Assembly (NCBI RefSeq): GCF_041088075.1 | Contig: NZ_JBGCVY010000049.1 | Coordinates: 55,280-119,279, forward strand | Reading direction: 5' to 3' | Source of the DNA: Mucilaginibacter_A sp041088075 | Lineage (GTDB): Bacteria > Bacteroidota > Bacteroidia > Sphingobacteriales > Sphingobacteriaceae | DNA length: 64,000 bases | Part shown: positions 33,427 through 42,921 of the stretch, one piece after another | Layout: every line of letters starts with the position of its first letter | Numbering within the stretch: position 1 is the first letter of the stretch | Program-made: the position numbers and the translations under genes | Notes under the pieces: model-generated | The model's database searches: none | What the model was told of the DNA's origin: nothing | What the model saw: the letters and a program-made list of their open reading frames with translations, nothing else

Positions 33427-34260
33427 TTAATAAGCACCTTTTAAAGCACTAAACTGTTTCAAAGTGTCGTGGTTTATTTTTTCCCTGCCGCGGTCAAAAA
33501 ACCAACCCCATTTATTAAAATAGTAAATGGCCGACTTTAAATAGATTTTAAATATTTTAAAATCTACAAAAGATTTTCTTTCATGGTCATGGTACACCGA
33601 TACGCTTGGAAAAAACATACACCGGTAGCCCAAATCTATGATCCTTCGGCAGATATCAATATCTTCGGTGTACATAAAAATATTTTCGTCAAAAGCGCCA
33701 ATCTTTAACAAGGCACTTGTACGAAATATGATAAAACAACCGGAAAGGAAAGGAACATTAAACGACCGGTTATAACCCGATTTCCGTAACTCAAAACGGT
33801 TATCAATTTTATTTCTGATAAAATCAAAAGGTATAAACCTACGCACAATAAAATCTAAAGGCGTAGGCAAAAGTTTTGCTAAATATTGTGTCCTGCCGTC
33901 CGGATATAAAATTTTGGGCATTACTGTTCCGATCCTGGGATATTGTTCAAAAAAATCTATAATCGGCTCGATTACACCTTCGTTGTAATAAATATCCGGG
34001 TTGATGACTGCATGAAACTTTGACTTTTCGGCTGCCTTACGAATAGCTACATTATGGCCGGCGCCAAAACCGGGGTTTAAAGGGTTAGCAATGTATTCGA
34101 TCCGGTCATCCTCGCCCAAAAACTTCAAATCCTCATTTGGGGAATGGTCAATCAAATACAACCTAACATTTAATTTAGTGTTCAAAAAACTGGCAATAGC
34201 TTTTTTCACTAATGCCGGCGAATTTTTATACAACACAATAGACCCTGTGATATCAAACAT
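33427..34260 (-). CDS. Family 2 glycosyltransferase, rhamnosyltransferase-like
   Basis: 277 residues; ATG at 34260. DITGSIVLYKNSPALVKKAI at the start, NPGFGAGHNVAIRKA, metal-binding AVINPDIYYNEG, MYTEDIDICRRIIDLGYRCM and VYHDHERKSF. This arrangement (NPD, then ED-D-CRR) is the one seen in dTDP-rhamnosyl transferases such as WbbL, so a rhamnose or related 6-deoxyhexose is the likely donor (inference). Confidence 0.88.
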   Translation of the reverse strand: MFDITGSIVLYKNSPALVKKAIASFLNTKLNVRLYLIDHSPNEDLKFLGEDDRIEYIANPLNPGFGAGHNVAIRKAAEKSKFHAVINPDIYYNEGVIEPIIDFFEQYPRIGTVMPKILYPDGRTQYLAKLLPTPLDFIVRRFIPFDFIRNKIDNRFELRKSGYNRSFNVPFLSGCFIIFRTSALLKIGAFDENIFMYTEDIDICRRIIDLGYRCMFFPSVSVYHDHERKSFVDFKIFKIYLKSAIYYFNKWGWFFDRGREKINHDTLKQFSALKGAY

Positions 34261-34604
34261 GGTTTCTACACAATAAAGATTGCCTTAACTGTAATATTTA
34301 TGGCATTAAAAAGGATGGGCTACGTTGAAGGAAAAAGTGCTAAACAGTTAATGCCAAGACGGTAAATTAATCCAACAAAACAACAACTTAATTACAAACT
34401 AAGAATGTTGCCATAATTGTAGAACGCAGTGATTTTGAAACTGTTTAAAAAAAAATAGAAAAAGCATATAAATGTTACTTAACAAGTATTTTTACTTATT
34501 TTTTTGAAACAATAAACTGGGGTTGTTTGGTTTTGTGGGGAGTATTGAACCGAAAAAAGCAATCTGCCCACAAATTCATGAAGTCAACTTATACGAATGA
34601 TGTG
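34261..34604. other. Intergenic stretch, no gene seen
   Basis: About 340 bases between the divergently transcribed side of the GT2 gene (34260) and the next repeat element. AT-rich, several TTTTT runs, no coding frame that I trust. The GT2 promoter is probably here. Confidence 0.4.
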
Positions 34605-34757
34605 GTTTAAACTTTTTTTTACGGCCCTGTTTTTTAGGCTGATGCTTCTTTTACCCTATAAAAATTGGTGGCCTGACAAATCAAAAACCAATCATACCAA
34701 TTTTTATAGGGTAAAAGAAGCATGGTGTAAAGCACAAAATAATAAGTTTAAACAAGT
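34605..34757. repeat. Palindromic repeat, full element (core 34642-34723)
   Basis: Arms ATGCTTCTTTTACCCTATAA (34642) and ATAGGGTAAAAGAAGCAT (to 34723) are perfectly complementary over 20 bases and extend into AAATTGGT/ACCAATTT. Outer GGTTTAAAC and GTTTAAACAAG are inverted. A very close relative of the member at 26766. Confidence 0.82.
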
Positions 34758-34764
34758 TTGGTAT

Positions 34765-35901
34765 TTATTTTTGTTGAATAAATATTATCGCATTCGTCAA
34801 TAACTCAAAAACTTTCACCGAAGTTTTTTCCCAATTGTACATCATTTTTAAGATGGGATAAACCCGGGCATCTTTGGCAATTGGAAAACAATTTTGCTTG
34901 ATCAAACCGGCAATCATCATTGCATTTTTAGGCTCAACACTTGGAAAGCGGTCAGCGTAAATTTCCAACAAAGCCGGATGGTTAGAAATGATAGTTTTTG
35001 TACCATAAAATGCTGCTTCGGCCGGCGGAAAACCAAAGCCTTCGTATAAACTGATATAAATATGCAAGGCCGCATTTTTGTACAAAGAACTCAACGTTGC
35101 TTCATCTACATAATCCATAAAAAAAACATTTTTTACTTGTTGTTTTTTTGCATCTGCCATCAAGCTTTTATAATACAATGACGGCCTGCCTGCCACCACA
35201 AATTGGATATGATTTAGTTCGAGTAACTTTGCCACTTTTAAAAGTGTCTCCGCATTTTTATGATAATAAGATGCGCCGACCATCAAACAAAAAGGTTTAT
35301 GATGTGTGATTTTATCAACCCAATCATCAGAAACAGCAGTGGATTGATCCAGGATATGATCAATGCCATTTTTTACCACTTCTATTTTCGACTGCTTTAT
35401 TTTTGGATAATGTTTCGTGATTTCTTTTGCGGTAAAATTAGATATGGCAATAATTTTGACACTGTTGTTTAAGATAATTGGCACAATAAATTTAAAGTAC
35501 AAATACTGAAACTTGTGCTGCCGTGGAAATTGCAAGGCAATCAAATCATGTACGGTTATGATTTGTTTTTTGCGGTTTAAAGAACCGTAAGTTGCCAAGG
35601 CATAAACCATTGCATAAGCGGCAGCAGCCTTGTTTAATACAAAAAGGTTCCATAAAATCCGGTGGACAGATACAAAACGCAAAAATATTTTATCAAGCAG
35701 CGGCCCCAAAGAAAGTATCCTGATTTTATCTTTATCAATAAATTTTTCAACCAGTTTTGGATGGTAACAATAGACTACAAAATCAATATTTTCTTTAACA
35801 AGTTTCGGTAAAAGTTTCTTTAACAATTCAATATTGTATATCCCTACGCCTGTTGGCTTTGCAGTGATCATAGAAGCATTTATAAAAATACTTTTCGTCA
35901 T
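34765..35901 (-). CDS. Family 4 glycosyltransferase
   Basis: 378 residues; ATG at 35901. GT-B enzyme: MTKSIFINASMITAKPTGVG at the start, LMVGASYYHKNAETLLKVAK in the C-lobe and EGFGFPPAEAAFYGTKTIIS with the E(x7)E-like pair. AT-rich compared with the GT4 gene at 32288. A single motif half-site lies 20 bases upstream of the start. Confidence 0.88.
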   Translation of the reverse strand: MTKSIFINASMITAKPTGVGIYNIELLKKLLPKLVKENIDFVVYCYHPKLVEKFIDKDKIRILSLGPLLDKIFLRFVSVHRILWNLFVLNKAAAAYAMVYALATYGSLNRKKQIITVHDLIALQFPRQHKFQYLYFKFIVPIILNNSVKIIAISNFTAKEITKHYPKIKQSKIEVVKNGIDHILDQSTAVSDDWVDKITHHKPFCLMVGASYYHKNAETLLKVAKLLELNHIQFVVAGRPSLYYKSLMADAKKQQVKNVFFMDYVDEATLSSLYKNAALHIYISLYEGFGFPPAEAAFYGTKTIISNHPALLEIYADRFPSVEPKNAMMIAGLIKQNCFPIAKDARVYPILKMMYNWEKTSVKVFELLTNAIIFIQQK

Positions 35902-35920
35902 GGTACAAGTAGTTATTAAT

Positions 35921-35943
35921 ATGCTTCTTTTACCGCATAAAAA
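35921..35943 (+). repeat. Half-site of the ATGCTTCTTTTACC family
   Basis: ATGCTTCTTTTACCGCATAA then AAA; only the left arm. It sits between two minus-strand genes, right upstream of the GT4 start. Confidence 0.65.
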
Positions 35944-36004
35944 ACATTCTGATTTTATATGATAAATTCAGAATTAATAATTTAAAAAAAAGTTCCAATA
36001 AAAC

Positions 36005-37201
36005 TCAAACCACTTCAACAGGCAAACCAGCTTTTTTTAATTTTTTGAGATTGTTTCTTTTGATGATTTTATCGGTAACTATAGAAAAAATAATGGGATA
36101 TAATAGTTGGCTACTCGACCCGGCATAAGCAATGGTGTTGTGAAAATTTGCAAAGATGATAACGTTATACAACATGGCCATTCCGGCTACTTTGTAAGTA
36201 TTTGTGCGTTGCAAAGCATAATAATAAAGGTTTATCAAAACAACAAAATAGATAAAAAGAAACACCATTCCGCCCCAGCCTAAATAAGAAAAACTATAAA
36301 CGTAAATTGTGCCCACGTTAAGAAAAGGATTGATTTGGTGAAATTCAATCCCCCGCATTTGTAAAAGTTTGATAACAAAATTGGGAATACATTCGTGCAT
36401 TACAAACCCAAAATAATCGCCATTTGGCACAATAGTATAATCAATATTGTTTTGAAGATTTGCAACAGGGGACGCAATGTACAGGTAAGACCAGTAAAAT
36501 TCATTTGGCACCGGCCCTTTCATAAATTCTTCGGTTGCTTCTGACGCTCTGGGAACAAAAGTTGAATCGCCGTGGCCCGAACGTAGATTTCCCATAAAAC
36601 CAAACAGGTACAAAATAACAACTATCCCAACCAAACTTTTAATTATTATTTTGGCAGATATTGCTTTTCGGCTTAACAAATAAACGGTAAAAGAACCAAG
36701 CAGCACATTTAAAATATTGGCCCGGTAAACCAAAATGATAAAAGGAAAAAGGCATACAAAAAACAGGAAAAGCAAATGTTTTTTTTTACTTGAAACATAT
36801 TGGTGAAATAAATATACACAATAAAAAGTATCAAATGAATCAACAAAAGTATGGAACGCCGGTATCCCAAATGTATCTTCGTTGTAATCATAAGTTCCCT
36901 GGATCAATCCAATCAGCGGTATTTTTCTGGAATACAAAGCTTCTATAAAATAGAATATATAGATCAGCAATATAATTAAACTGTTCCATTTGGAAACAGC
37001 TACCGGAGTATAAGAAAACGGTTTGGCAAAATAGATAACGCTGCCTAAAACAATACAAATGACAAAAGTAAACAGGTAAAACAAGAGAAGGTTTAAACCA
37101 AGCTTTGGGTACAAGTTAGACCATGCTAAACTGTAAAACAAAAAAGGGACGATAAACGAAGCTATATAAATGAAATTAGGATTGGAGATTAATTTTTTCA
37201 T
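36005..37201 (-). CDS. Wzy-like repeat-unit polymerase
   Basis: 398 residues; ATG at 37201. Ten or more hydrophobic helices, with a periplasmic loop around residues 205-255 (SGHGDSTFVPRASEAT ... VANLQNNIDYTIVPNGD). The layout, with IFYFIEALYSRKIPLIG near the front and NPFLNVGTIYVYSFSYLG in the last third, fits O-antigen/exopolysaccharide polymerases of the 'oligosaccharide repeat unit polymerase' type. It lies 12 bases downstream of the gene at 37214-38308 and is probably in one operon with it. Confidence 0.75.
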   Translation of the reverse strand: MKKLISNPNFIYIASFIVPFLFYSLAWSNLYPKLGLNLLLFYLFTFVICIVLGSVIYFAKPFSYTPVAVSKWNSLIILLIYIFYFIEALYSRKIPLIGLIQGTYDYNEDTFGIPAFHTFVDSFDTFYCVYLFHQYVSSKKKHLLFLFFVCLFPFIILVYRANILNVLLGSFTVYLLSRKAISAKIIIKSLVGIVVILYLFGFMGNLRSGHGDSTFVPRASEATEEFMKGPVPNEFYWSYLYIASPVANLQNNIDYTIVPNGDYFGFVMHECIPNFVIKLLQMRGIEFHQINPFLNVGTIYVYSFSYLGWGGMVFLFIYFVVLINLYYYALQRTNTYKVAGMAMLYNVIIFANFHNTIAYAGSSSQLLYPIIFSIVTDKIIKRNNLKKLKKAGLPVEVV

Positions 37202-37213
37202 CTAAAAAATTAT

Positions 37214-38308
37214 TTACCCTCTGTTTGCAATGGTTGTTTGTGCAAACCCTTTCAAAAAACATTCTTCTTTTTCAATACAATTTAAAACTGTTGAAAAAAA
37301 GTGGCCGTGCTTTAATTGTTGTTGTAAAGTTTCAATGTTTTTAAGCATTTTATCGTAAGCTTCAATGGTAATTTGGCCAATACATTTATCAATATCTGCC
37401 AAACTGTTGATACAAATTCCTAAATTGTTTCTTTCTACAAATGTGCTTAATGCTGCTTTCTTTGGTATAATTACGGGCAAACCGGCAGCAAGGTAAAGTG
37501 AAATTTTATGCGGATTATTATAGCAAATATAATTTCCATATTCGCCTACACAATCATTGATGCTGTCTCCGTCCCAAATTAGCCCAAAGGTTCCTTCCAG
37601 CTTTGTTATCAAAAGTTCGGGTTCAAAAGTCCCTTTCCAGGTTACATTTATTTGTTTAGATATCTTCTGACTATCATTTGTTGGCCCGTACAAACTAAAT
37701 TGCAATTCTTTTAATTCAAAAAGCTGATTAATAAATGCACCCCTGTTTAAGTTTCCGGCAAATACAATTTCATTTTTATCCGCAGAAAAAGCCGCTGACC
37801 GGTTATAATTATTTTCTTCCTGGTATAAATAATCAAATAGTTGGATTGGAAATACAAGCGTTGCCAAACCTTTGTTTTTCAACCATCCGGTCATTTGGTT
37901 ATTGTGGCTGATGACTGTATCATAAGCATTTAAGTATGCAATTTCTTTGCTCACTTGCAAATCTGATTGTTGATACCGTAGCGAATTAAGGTCATGGACG
38001 ATACAAATTACTTTGCATTTTTTCGCTTTCAACAAATGTATAAAAAGCTTAAAAAAGCGGTTGACGCCAATGAGCGGATATTGGGCAACAATTATCGAAC
38101 CTGGTTCAATTAGCACTACTGTCCAAGTCAACAATTGGGCAATTACTTTTATCAAACTAAACCCAATGAGGTAAGGTGATTTATTAAAAGATAAGGAAAT
38201 GTTTTTATAACCTTTGCTGCTTAATATTTGTCCGCAATCGGTTACCGCTTTTGTGCCTGCATGTTTTAAATCAAAATTTTTACGCTGGATATTAAGCTGA
38301 TATTTCAT
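37214..38308 (-). CDS. Galactofuranosyltransferase-like glycosyltransferase
   Basis: 364 residues; ATG at 38308. The start MKYQLNIQRKNFDLKHAGTK, then IIVAQYPLIGVNRFFKLF and CIVHDLNSLRYQ, match the beta-1,6-galactofuranosyltransferase-like family seen in lactococcal and Bacteroidota polysaccharide loci. C-lobe segments GAFINQLFEL, GEYGNYICYNNPHKISLYLAAGLPVIIP support a GT-B fold. If so, the glycan contains a furanosidic hexose, but no UDP-galactopyranose mutase (Glf) was found in the window, so it would have to be encoded elsewhere. Confidence 0.75.
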   Translation of the reverse strand: MKYQLNIQRKNFDLKHAGTKAVTDCGQILSSKGYKNISLSFNKSPYLIGFSLIKVIAQLLTWTVVLIEPGSIIVAQYPLIGVNRFFKLFIHLLKAKKCKVICIVHDLNSLRYQQSDLQVSKEIAYLNAYDTVISHNNQMTGWLKNKGLATLVFPIQLFDYLYQEENNYNRSAAFSADKNEIVFAGNLNRGAFINQLFELKELQFSLYGPTNDSQKISKQINVTWKGTFEPELLITKLEGTFGLIWDGDSINDCVGEYGNYICYNNPHKISLYLAAGLPVIIPKKAALSTFVERNNLGICINSLADIDKCIGQITIEAYDKMLKNIETLQQQLKHGHFFSTVLNCIEKEECFLKGFAQTTIANRG

Positions 38309-38405
38309 AGAATGACTGATGCAACTATTTTAAAAATTTGTTTAAATCGAGTCCAGGCAATTTAACAAGTTTAGGGTTTCTTTAATAAACTTAGGGTTGA
38401 TTGCG

Positions 38406-38480
38406 ATGCTTCTTTTATGCCTGTAAAATTTGTGTTTTTTGTTGAGACGTTCACTAAATTTTAGGTGGTAAAAGAAGCAT
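38406..38480. repeat. Palindromic repeat of the ATGCTTCTTTTACC family, short spacer
   Basis: Arms ATGCTTCTTTTATGCCTGTA (38406) and TAGGTGGTAAAAGAAGCAT (to 38480). Confidence 0.75.
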
Positions 38481-38512
38481 GTAAACAAAACCAAAAAATT
38501 TTAAAACGAGGA

Positions 38513-39376
38513 TTATATAATCTTAAAAAAACGCCTGGTTGACCAGCAGCTTCTACTGTAAAAATCCTGCACTTCACGGCTTACGGGCGTGTGTTCCAGG
38601 CTTTTGCGCAGCTTTAAAAACTCTTTCAAAGCCATGTAATACCACGGTATCGAACTAATACCATAATGATAAATGCTTTTTAAATTGTTTAGATAAACAC
38701 GCGCCACATACTTTGCACGGTCTTGTTCGCTAAAAAATTTATACACAATGGCCATTTCGTTTCTTATCGAAAAAACCTTTAGCCTTTTTGAAGTCCGATT
38801 GATGTTGCTGGTGCGGTGAGTTACGTGGCAATCTTCAAAGTATTTAATTTTATAACCGGCGTTCAAACACCGTATCGCATATTCCCATTCGTGGGTATAA
38901 ATAAAAAGCCAATCTGCAAAGCCGCCTATCTTGTTAAAAACTTCTTTGCGGATGATGGCGCCACAACCAATAAAATCAATATTGTCTTGCATGTGGATGA
39001 GGTAATCGGTAGGAAAAGCGCCGCCGGTAACATTCAAAGCTAAAATCCCGGTATCCGGATGATCGTCCAATACTTGGATGGCTTCGTCTAAACCGCTTTC
39101 GATATTGCTGTCATCGTCCAGCACAATTAAATATTCCCCTTTGGCGGCTTCAAAACCATCGTTCCAACCGGCTATACCGCTGTTGGTTTTCCGTTCGATT
39201 AGATGAACGCCTGGAAAGTTTTTTTTCACCGAAACAACACTATGATCAACGGAAGCATTATCAACTACAATAATTTCAAATCCGCTTTTGCCAGCCATAA
39301 GCTGCTGTGTTTTTTCCAAAGTTTGCAGCAGTTCTTTTTCCCGGTTAAAGTTTAAAATTACAAATGAAAGCTTCAT
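38513..39376 (-). CDS. Family 2 glycosyltransferase (first of three paralogues)
   Basis: 287 residues; ATG at 39376. MKLSFVILNFNREKELLQTL, VDNASVDHS, DDDSNIESG (metal-binding), DFIGCGAIIRKEVFNKIGGF, IYTHEWEYAIRCLNAGY and HRTSNINRTSKRLKVFSIRN. The same order and wording recur in the proteins at 39414 and 43411, showing common origin; this copy is the most diverged. The GT-A enzyme probably adds one sugar of the repeat unit. It lies 37 bases after the 39414 gene on the same strand, as a tandem pair. Confidence 0.9.
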   Translation of the reverse strand: MKLSFVILNFNREKELLQTLEKTQQLMAGKSGFEIIVVDNASVDHSVVSVKKNFPGVHLIERKTNSGIAGWNDGFEAAKGEYLIVLDDDSNIESGLDEAIQVLDDHPDTGILALNVTGGAFPTDYLIHMQDNIDFIGCGAIIRKEVFNKIGGFADWLFIYTHEWEYAIRCLNAGYKIKYFEDCHVTHRTSNINRTSKRLKVFSIRNEMAIVYKFFSEQDRAKYVARVYLNNLKSIYHYGISSIPWYYMALKEFLKLRKSLEHTPVSREVQDFYSRSCWSTRRFFKII

Positions 39377-39413
39377 AAATTGTATGGCTTTTTAATGTTA
39401 TGGTTGTTGGTGA

Positions 39414-40328
39414 TTATGCTTTTTTTAAGGCTACTTTTTTATACAAGTTTGATACGTCCCTTTTAACAAATTCAAAAGCTGGCTTTGTGCTCCAAAAATA
39501 TTTAAGAAAAGTTTGTTGGCTTTTTTCTGAAACCGGCGTATAAGCCAACGTTTTTTTCATCTTCAAAAATTCGATGATGCCGATTAAATTGTACCAGCTT
39601 TCTTTCAGTTGCAATTGCCTCAAACCTTTCATGCTGTTGATGGCTATCCTTGTTAAATATTTCCAACGGTTTTTGGGGAAATATTTGTAAACAATGGCCA
39701 TTTCGTTCCGGGTTACAAAAACCCGCAGGCGCTTACTGCTCCGGTTGATTTTGCTTGCCCGGTGCACCACTTTGCATTTTGCAAAATATTTAACCTGATA
39801 CCCGGCTTCTATCGCCCGCAGGCCCAAGTCCCATTCGTTTACATATAAAAATATCCAATCCGCGTAACCGCCAATTTTTTGGTAAGTTTCTTTTCTCAAA
39901 ATGGCCCCACAACCGATAAAACCCACTAAATCCTGGCCATCCTGCCATTCCCAATCTTCGCTGGTGTACGGGCCGGAAACAACATTGAGCGCCAGCACAC
40001 CCACTTGCTGGTTTCGGTCTAAGTAATCCAAGGCATCTTTCAAACCCGATTCTACATGGCTGTCGTCATCAATAATGATCATATAATCGCCTTTGGCCCG
40101 CTCAAAACCTTCGTTCCAGGCTGGCGCGCCCATATTTTGTGCTTTGCGGATAACCGTTACATCGGCAAATGCCGCTTCAACCGCATCAGCACTGCCATCA
40201 ATCGAAGCATTATCAACAATTACGATCTCATAATCCGGGTTGCCGTTGATCAGTTCTTTTGTTTTGGATATGGTTTTAAGCAGTTCATCTTTCCGGTTAT
40301 AATTAACAATTACAAATGAGGCACGCAT
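39414..40328 (-). CDS. Family 2 glycosyltransferase (second paralogue)
   Basis: 304 residues; ATG at 40328. MRASFVIVNYNRKDELLKTI, VDNASIDGS, NMGAPAWNEGFERAKGDYMI, IIDDDSHVESG, VGFIGCGAILRKETYQKIGG, YADWIFLYVNEWDLGLRAIE, then KCKVVHRASKINRSSKRLRV. By eye it is close to the plus-strand copy at 43411 over its whole length and less close to the neighbour at 38513. The three copies probably arose by duplication, and different sugar acceptors are then likely. Confidence 0.9.
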   Translation of the reverse strand: MRASFVIVNYNRKDELLKTISKTKELINGNPDYEIVIVDNASIDGSADAVEAAFADVTVIRKAQNMGAPAWNEGFERAKGDYMIIIDDDSHVESGLKDALDYLDRNQQVGVLALNVVSGPYTSEDWEWQDGQDLVGFIGCGAILRKETYQKIGGYADWIFLYVNEWDLGLRAIEAGYQVKYFAKCKVVHRASKINRSSKRLRVFVTRNEMAIVYKYFPKNRWKYLTRIAINSMKGLRQLQLKESWYNLIGIIEFLKMKKTLAYTPVSEKSQQTFLKYFWSTKPAFEFVKRDVSNLYKKVALKKA

Positions 40329-40477
40329 ATTATTGGGCTGTTTTTATTGTTGCGCAAACCGGGTTCATTTCCAATTTAACCAAAAACCGTTTTACTAAAT
40401 GTATGGAAGCCTTGAAAAAATTTCTGTAGAAATGATTTTTGCTATCGTTTATTAAAACGCTTTTTTGTAAAAGCGGA

Positions 40478-40497
40478 ATGCTTCTTTTAGCAAGTAT
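40478..40497 (+). repeat. Half-site of the ATGCTTCTTTTACC family
   Basis: ATGCTTCTTTTAGCAAGTAT; left arm only. Confidence 0.55.
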
Positions 40498-40715
40498 ATT
40501 TCCTGAAAACACAACTTTGATAAATGAAAAATTAAACATGCGTAATTGTTGACCAGAAGTATCAAATAAAAATTGCTGATGCTGAGGGTAAGGTTTCTAA
40601 AAAAGTTTCGGCAAAAACGGCTTGAAATGCAATCTGGTTTTAAAACATCAATCGGCCGTATTGGTTTTATCACACCAGGAATTTAACAAACCTGGTTTTG
40701 TTTTGATGATTACGG

Positions 40716-40744
40716 ATGCTTCTTTTACCACCTAAAAATCAGTG
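40716..40744 (+). repeat. Half-site of the ATGCTTCTTTTACC family
   Basis: ATGCTTCTTTTACCACCTAA then AAATCAGTG; left arm only, 30 bases beyond the wzt stop codon. Confidence 0.65.
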
Positions 40745-40774
40745 TACTCTGGATAAAAGGCTGGCTAAAAAACA

Positions 40775-42046
40775 TCAGTTTTTTACCGTCCAATTTGGCC
40801 GGAACATGCTTGTCCTGCCGCGCCCTTCTGCCGGGAATTTCCTGCCCAAACCGTCTTTGTTAACCAGCGTGAAAAAGATGTCGCAATTATCGTGTATCAC
40901 CCGTTTAACGTATTGGATGCCCACATCAAACTCGATGCGGTACTTGCCGGCCGCAAGTGTGTTGGCCGGGATTTTAAAAATCTTTTTAAAATACTGCGGA
41001 TCAACTGTTTTGACGGAACCTTCGGCATCATCGTAAAGTACGTAGGCCAATTCGTAATCATGTTCGGACCATAAGGTGAAGCCCATGATCAAACCCAATA
41101 TTGGTTTAAGCACCTCGCCTTCCATTTCAATTATCAAATCGGTTGTGGTGGAGAAGCCGTTTTCCAGGTCGGCCGGAAAGATGCTGCAGTTATACAATTT
41201 GATGTTGTCATCGCCATCGCTGCCTGTCCAAACGGTACTTTTTGGTTTTAGCTTACCTTCGTTAAAGTAAGTGGTTATCAGGTTGTTCATGTTTCCGAAA
41301 TCCACCAACCGGCCATTTTTTAAATATAAACCGGTGTTGCAAAGCGCACTGATCGCGGCCATGTGATGGCTGACAAACAAAACCGTACGGCCCTGGCCTT
41401 TGCTTACATCGTTCATTTTGCCGATACATTTTTTTTGGAATTCGGCATCGCCTACGGCCAAAACTTCATCTACAATTAAAATTTCCGATTCTAAATGGGC
41501 GGCCACTGCAAAAGCCAAACGCACATACATACCGCTGGAATAGCGTTTTACAGGTGTATCAATGTACCTTTCCACGCCCGAAAATTCAACAATATCATCA
41601 AAACGTTTTAGGATTTCCCACTTTTTCATGCCCAAAATGGCACCGTTCAAAAATATGTTTTCCCTTCCGGTAAGTTCCGGGTGAAAGCCTGTGCCCACTT
41701 CCAGCAAGCTGGCAATCCGGCCTTCGCCAATAATTTTTCCGGTAGTTGGCGAGGTTACTTTGGTCAGGATTTTAAGCAACGTGCTTTTTCCGGCACCGTT
41801 GCGGCCAATAATGCCGACCGCTTCCCCTTTTTTAATTTCGAAATCAATATCCTTTAAACTCCAAACCAAGTTGCCTTTTGCTTTACTGGTGCGGTCGTTT
41901 ACTTCGCCTACCATCAAAAACGGATCTTCTTTTCCGCGTATTTTGGCCCACCATCTTTCAAAATCTTTGTTTAAAGAACCGGTTGTAAATTCGCCCAACT
42001 GGTACAGTTTAGAAACATTTTCTGCTTTTATTGCAATATCACTCAT
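40775..42046 (-). CDS. wzt: Polysaccharide ABC exporter, ATP-binding subunit with glycan-binding domain
   Basis: Energises export of an undecaprenyl-linked polysaccharide through Wzm. 423 residues; ATG at 42046. Walker A GRNGAGKST (residues 81-89), signature YSSGMYVRLAFA (about 169-180), Walker B ILIVDEVLAVGD (189-200). The N-terminal domain ends near residue 250. Residues about 275-423 form the C-terminal beta-sandwich seen in Wzt proteins that recognise the capped end of the O-chain (FSTTTDLIIEMEGEV, LAAGKYRIEFDVGIQYVK). Its presence suggests a chain-terminus modification is recognised. It follows wzm by 26 bases. Confidence 0.93.
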   Translation of the reverse strand: MSDIAIKAENVSKLYQLGEFTTGSLNKDFERWWAKIRGKEDPFLMVGEVNDRTSKAKGNLVWSLKDIDFEIKKGEAVGIIGRNGAGKSTLLKILTKVTSPTTGKIIGEGRIASLLEVGTGFHPELTGRENIFLNGAILGMKKWEILKRFDDIVEFSGVERYIDTPVKRYSSGMYVRLAFAVAAHLESEILIVDEVLAVGDAEFQKKCIGKMNDVSKGQGRTVLFVSHHMAAISALCNTGLYLKNGRLVDFGNMNNLITTYFNEGKLKPKSTVWTGSDGDDNIKLYNCSIFPADLENGFSTTTDLIIEMEGEVLKPILGLIMGFTLWSEHDYELAYVLYDDAEGSVKTVDPQYFKKIFKIPANTLAAGKYRIEFDVGIQYVKRVIHDNCDIFFTLVNKDGLGRKFPAEGRGRTSMFRPNWTVKN

Positions 42047-42072
42047 CTAAAATCCTGGTAATTTTATATTTG

Positions 42073-42921
42073 TCAAACAGTGTCTACAAAACTTTTTTGA
42101 ACTTTATTAAAGATAATAATCCCGCCAAGCAATATTAAAAAAGTAACGGTGGCAGAATAAATTAACAAGTGCCAGCTAAAACTGCCTGTGCCTAAAAAAC
42201 CTAATCGAAAGGTTTCGATGATGGGCGTCATGGGGTTATATTTTATCACCCCTAAAAATTGCTTTGGTGCAACCGACAACGGGTAAACCACTGTGGTGCT
42301 GTACATTAACAACGGCACGCCAAAGCTAACGATAAAAGCCAGGTCGCGGTATTTGGTGGTCAATGCGGATACAATCATGCCCAAACCCAAACCCAAACTG
42401 GCCATTAAAAGCAGCAGCAACGGAAAAAGCAGGATAAAAACAGTAGGGTGAAAATGCGCGCCCTGCAAATGATAGTACAGCATCATCAGCAAAAACAAAA
42501 GCAACTGCACGCCAAAGCGGATGAGGTTGGAAAAGATGATACTGACCGGCATGATTAAACGCGGGAAATAAACTTTGCCGAAAATGATAGCATTATCCCG
42601 AAAAACGGTCGAGGTTTTGATCAAGCAATCCGAAAAATAATTCCAGGTGATGATGCCGGCCAGGTAAAATAAAGGTTTCGGCAAATTATCGGTTGAAATG
42701 CCGGCCACGCCGCCAAAGATCAGCGAATACATCACGACGGTAAATATTGGCTGGATAAAAAACCAGATTGGGCCCAATACCGTTTGCTTGTAAAACGAAA
42801 TAAAATCGCGGCGGACGAGCAGCCAAAGCAAATCGCGGTACTCTAAAGTTTCTTTGATTTTTACATCCAGCAATGACGATTCCGGCTTGATCTCCCAATG
42901 TTTATCGGATTCGTGCATCAT
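42073..42921 (-). CDS. wzm: Polysaccharide ABC exporter, permease subunit
   Basis: 282 residues; ATG at 42921 (a second ATG follows directly). Six hydrophobic helices. Family motifs: LEYRDLLWLLVRRDFISFYKQ (amphipathic N-terminal helix), VLGPIWFFIQPIFTVVMYSLIF, SALTTKYRDLAFIVSF, YPLSVAPKQFLGVIKYNPMTP and IIETFRLGFLG. These fit ABC-2 transporters of the Wzm/TagG type. Pairs with Wzt downstream. Confidence 0.93.
   Translation of the reverse strand: MMHESDKHWEIKPESSLLDVKIKETLEYRDLLWLLVRRDFISFYKQTVLGPIWFFIQPIFTVVMYSLIFGGVAGISTDNLPKPLFYLAGIITWNYFSDCLIKTSTVFRDNAIIFGKVYFPRLIMPVSIIFSNLIRFGVQLLLFLLMMLYYHLQGAHFHPTVFILLFPLLLLLMASLGLGLGMIVSALTTKYRDLAFIVSFGVPLLMYSTTVVYPLSVAPKQFLGVIKYNPMTPIIETFRLGFLGTGSFSWHLLIYSATVTFLILLGGIIIFNKVQKSFVDTV

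Larger units (their letters stand above)
40329..40774. other. Intergenic stretch with two motif half-sites, no gene seen
   Basis: Between the GT2 gene start and the end of wzt. Single half-sites: AATGCTTCTTTTAGCAAGTA (about 40478) and ATGCTTCTTTTACCACCTAA followed by AATCAGTG (40716-40744). No opposite arms pair with them. Frames that can be read here are not protein-like. Confidence 0.5.
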
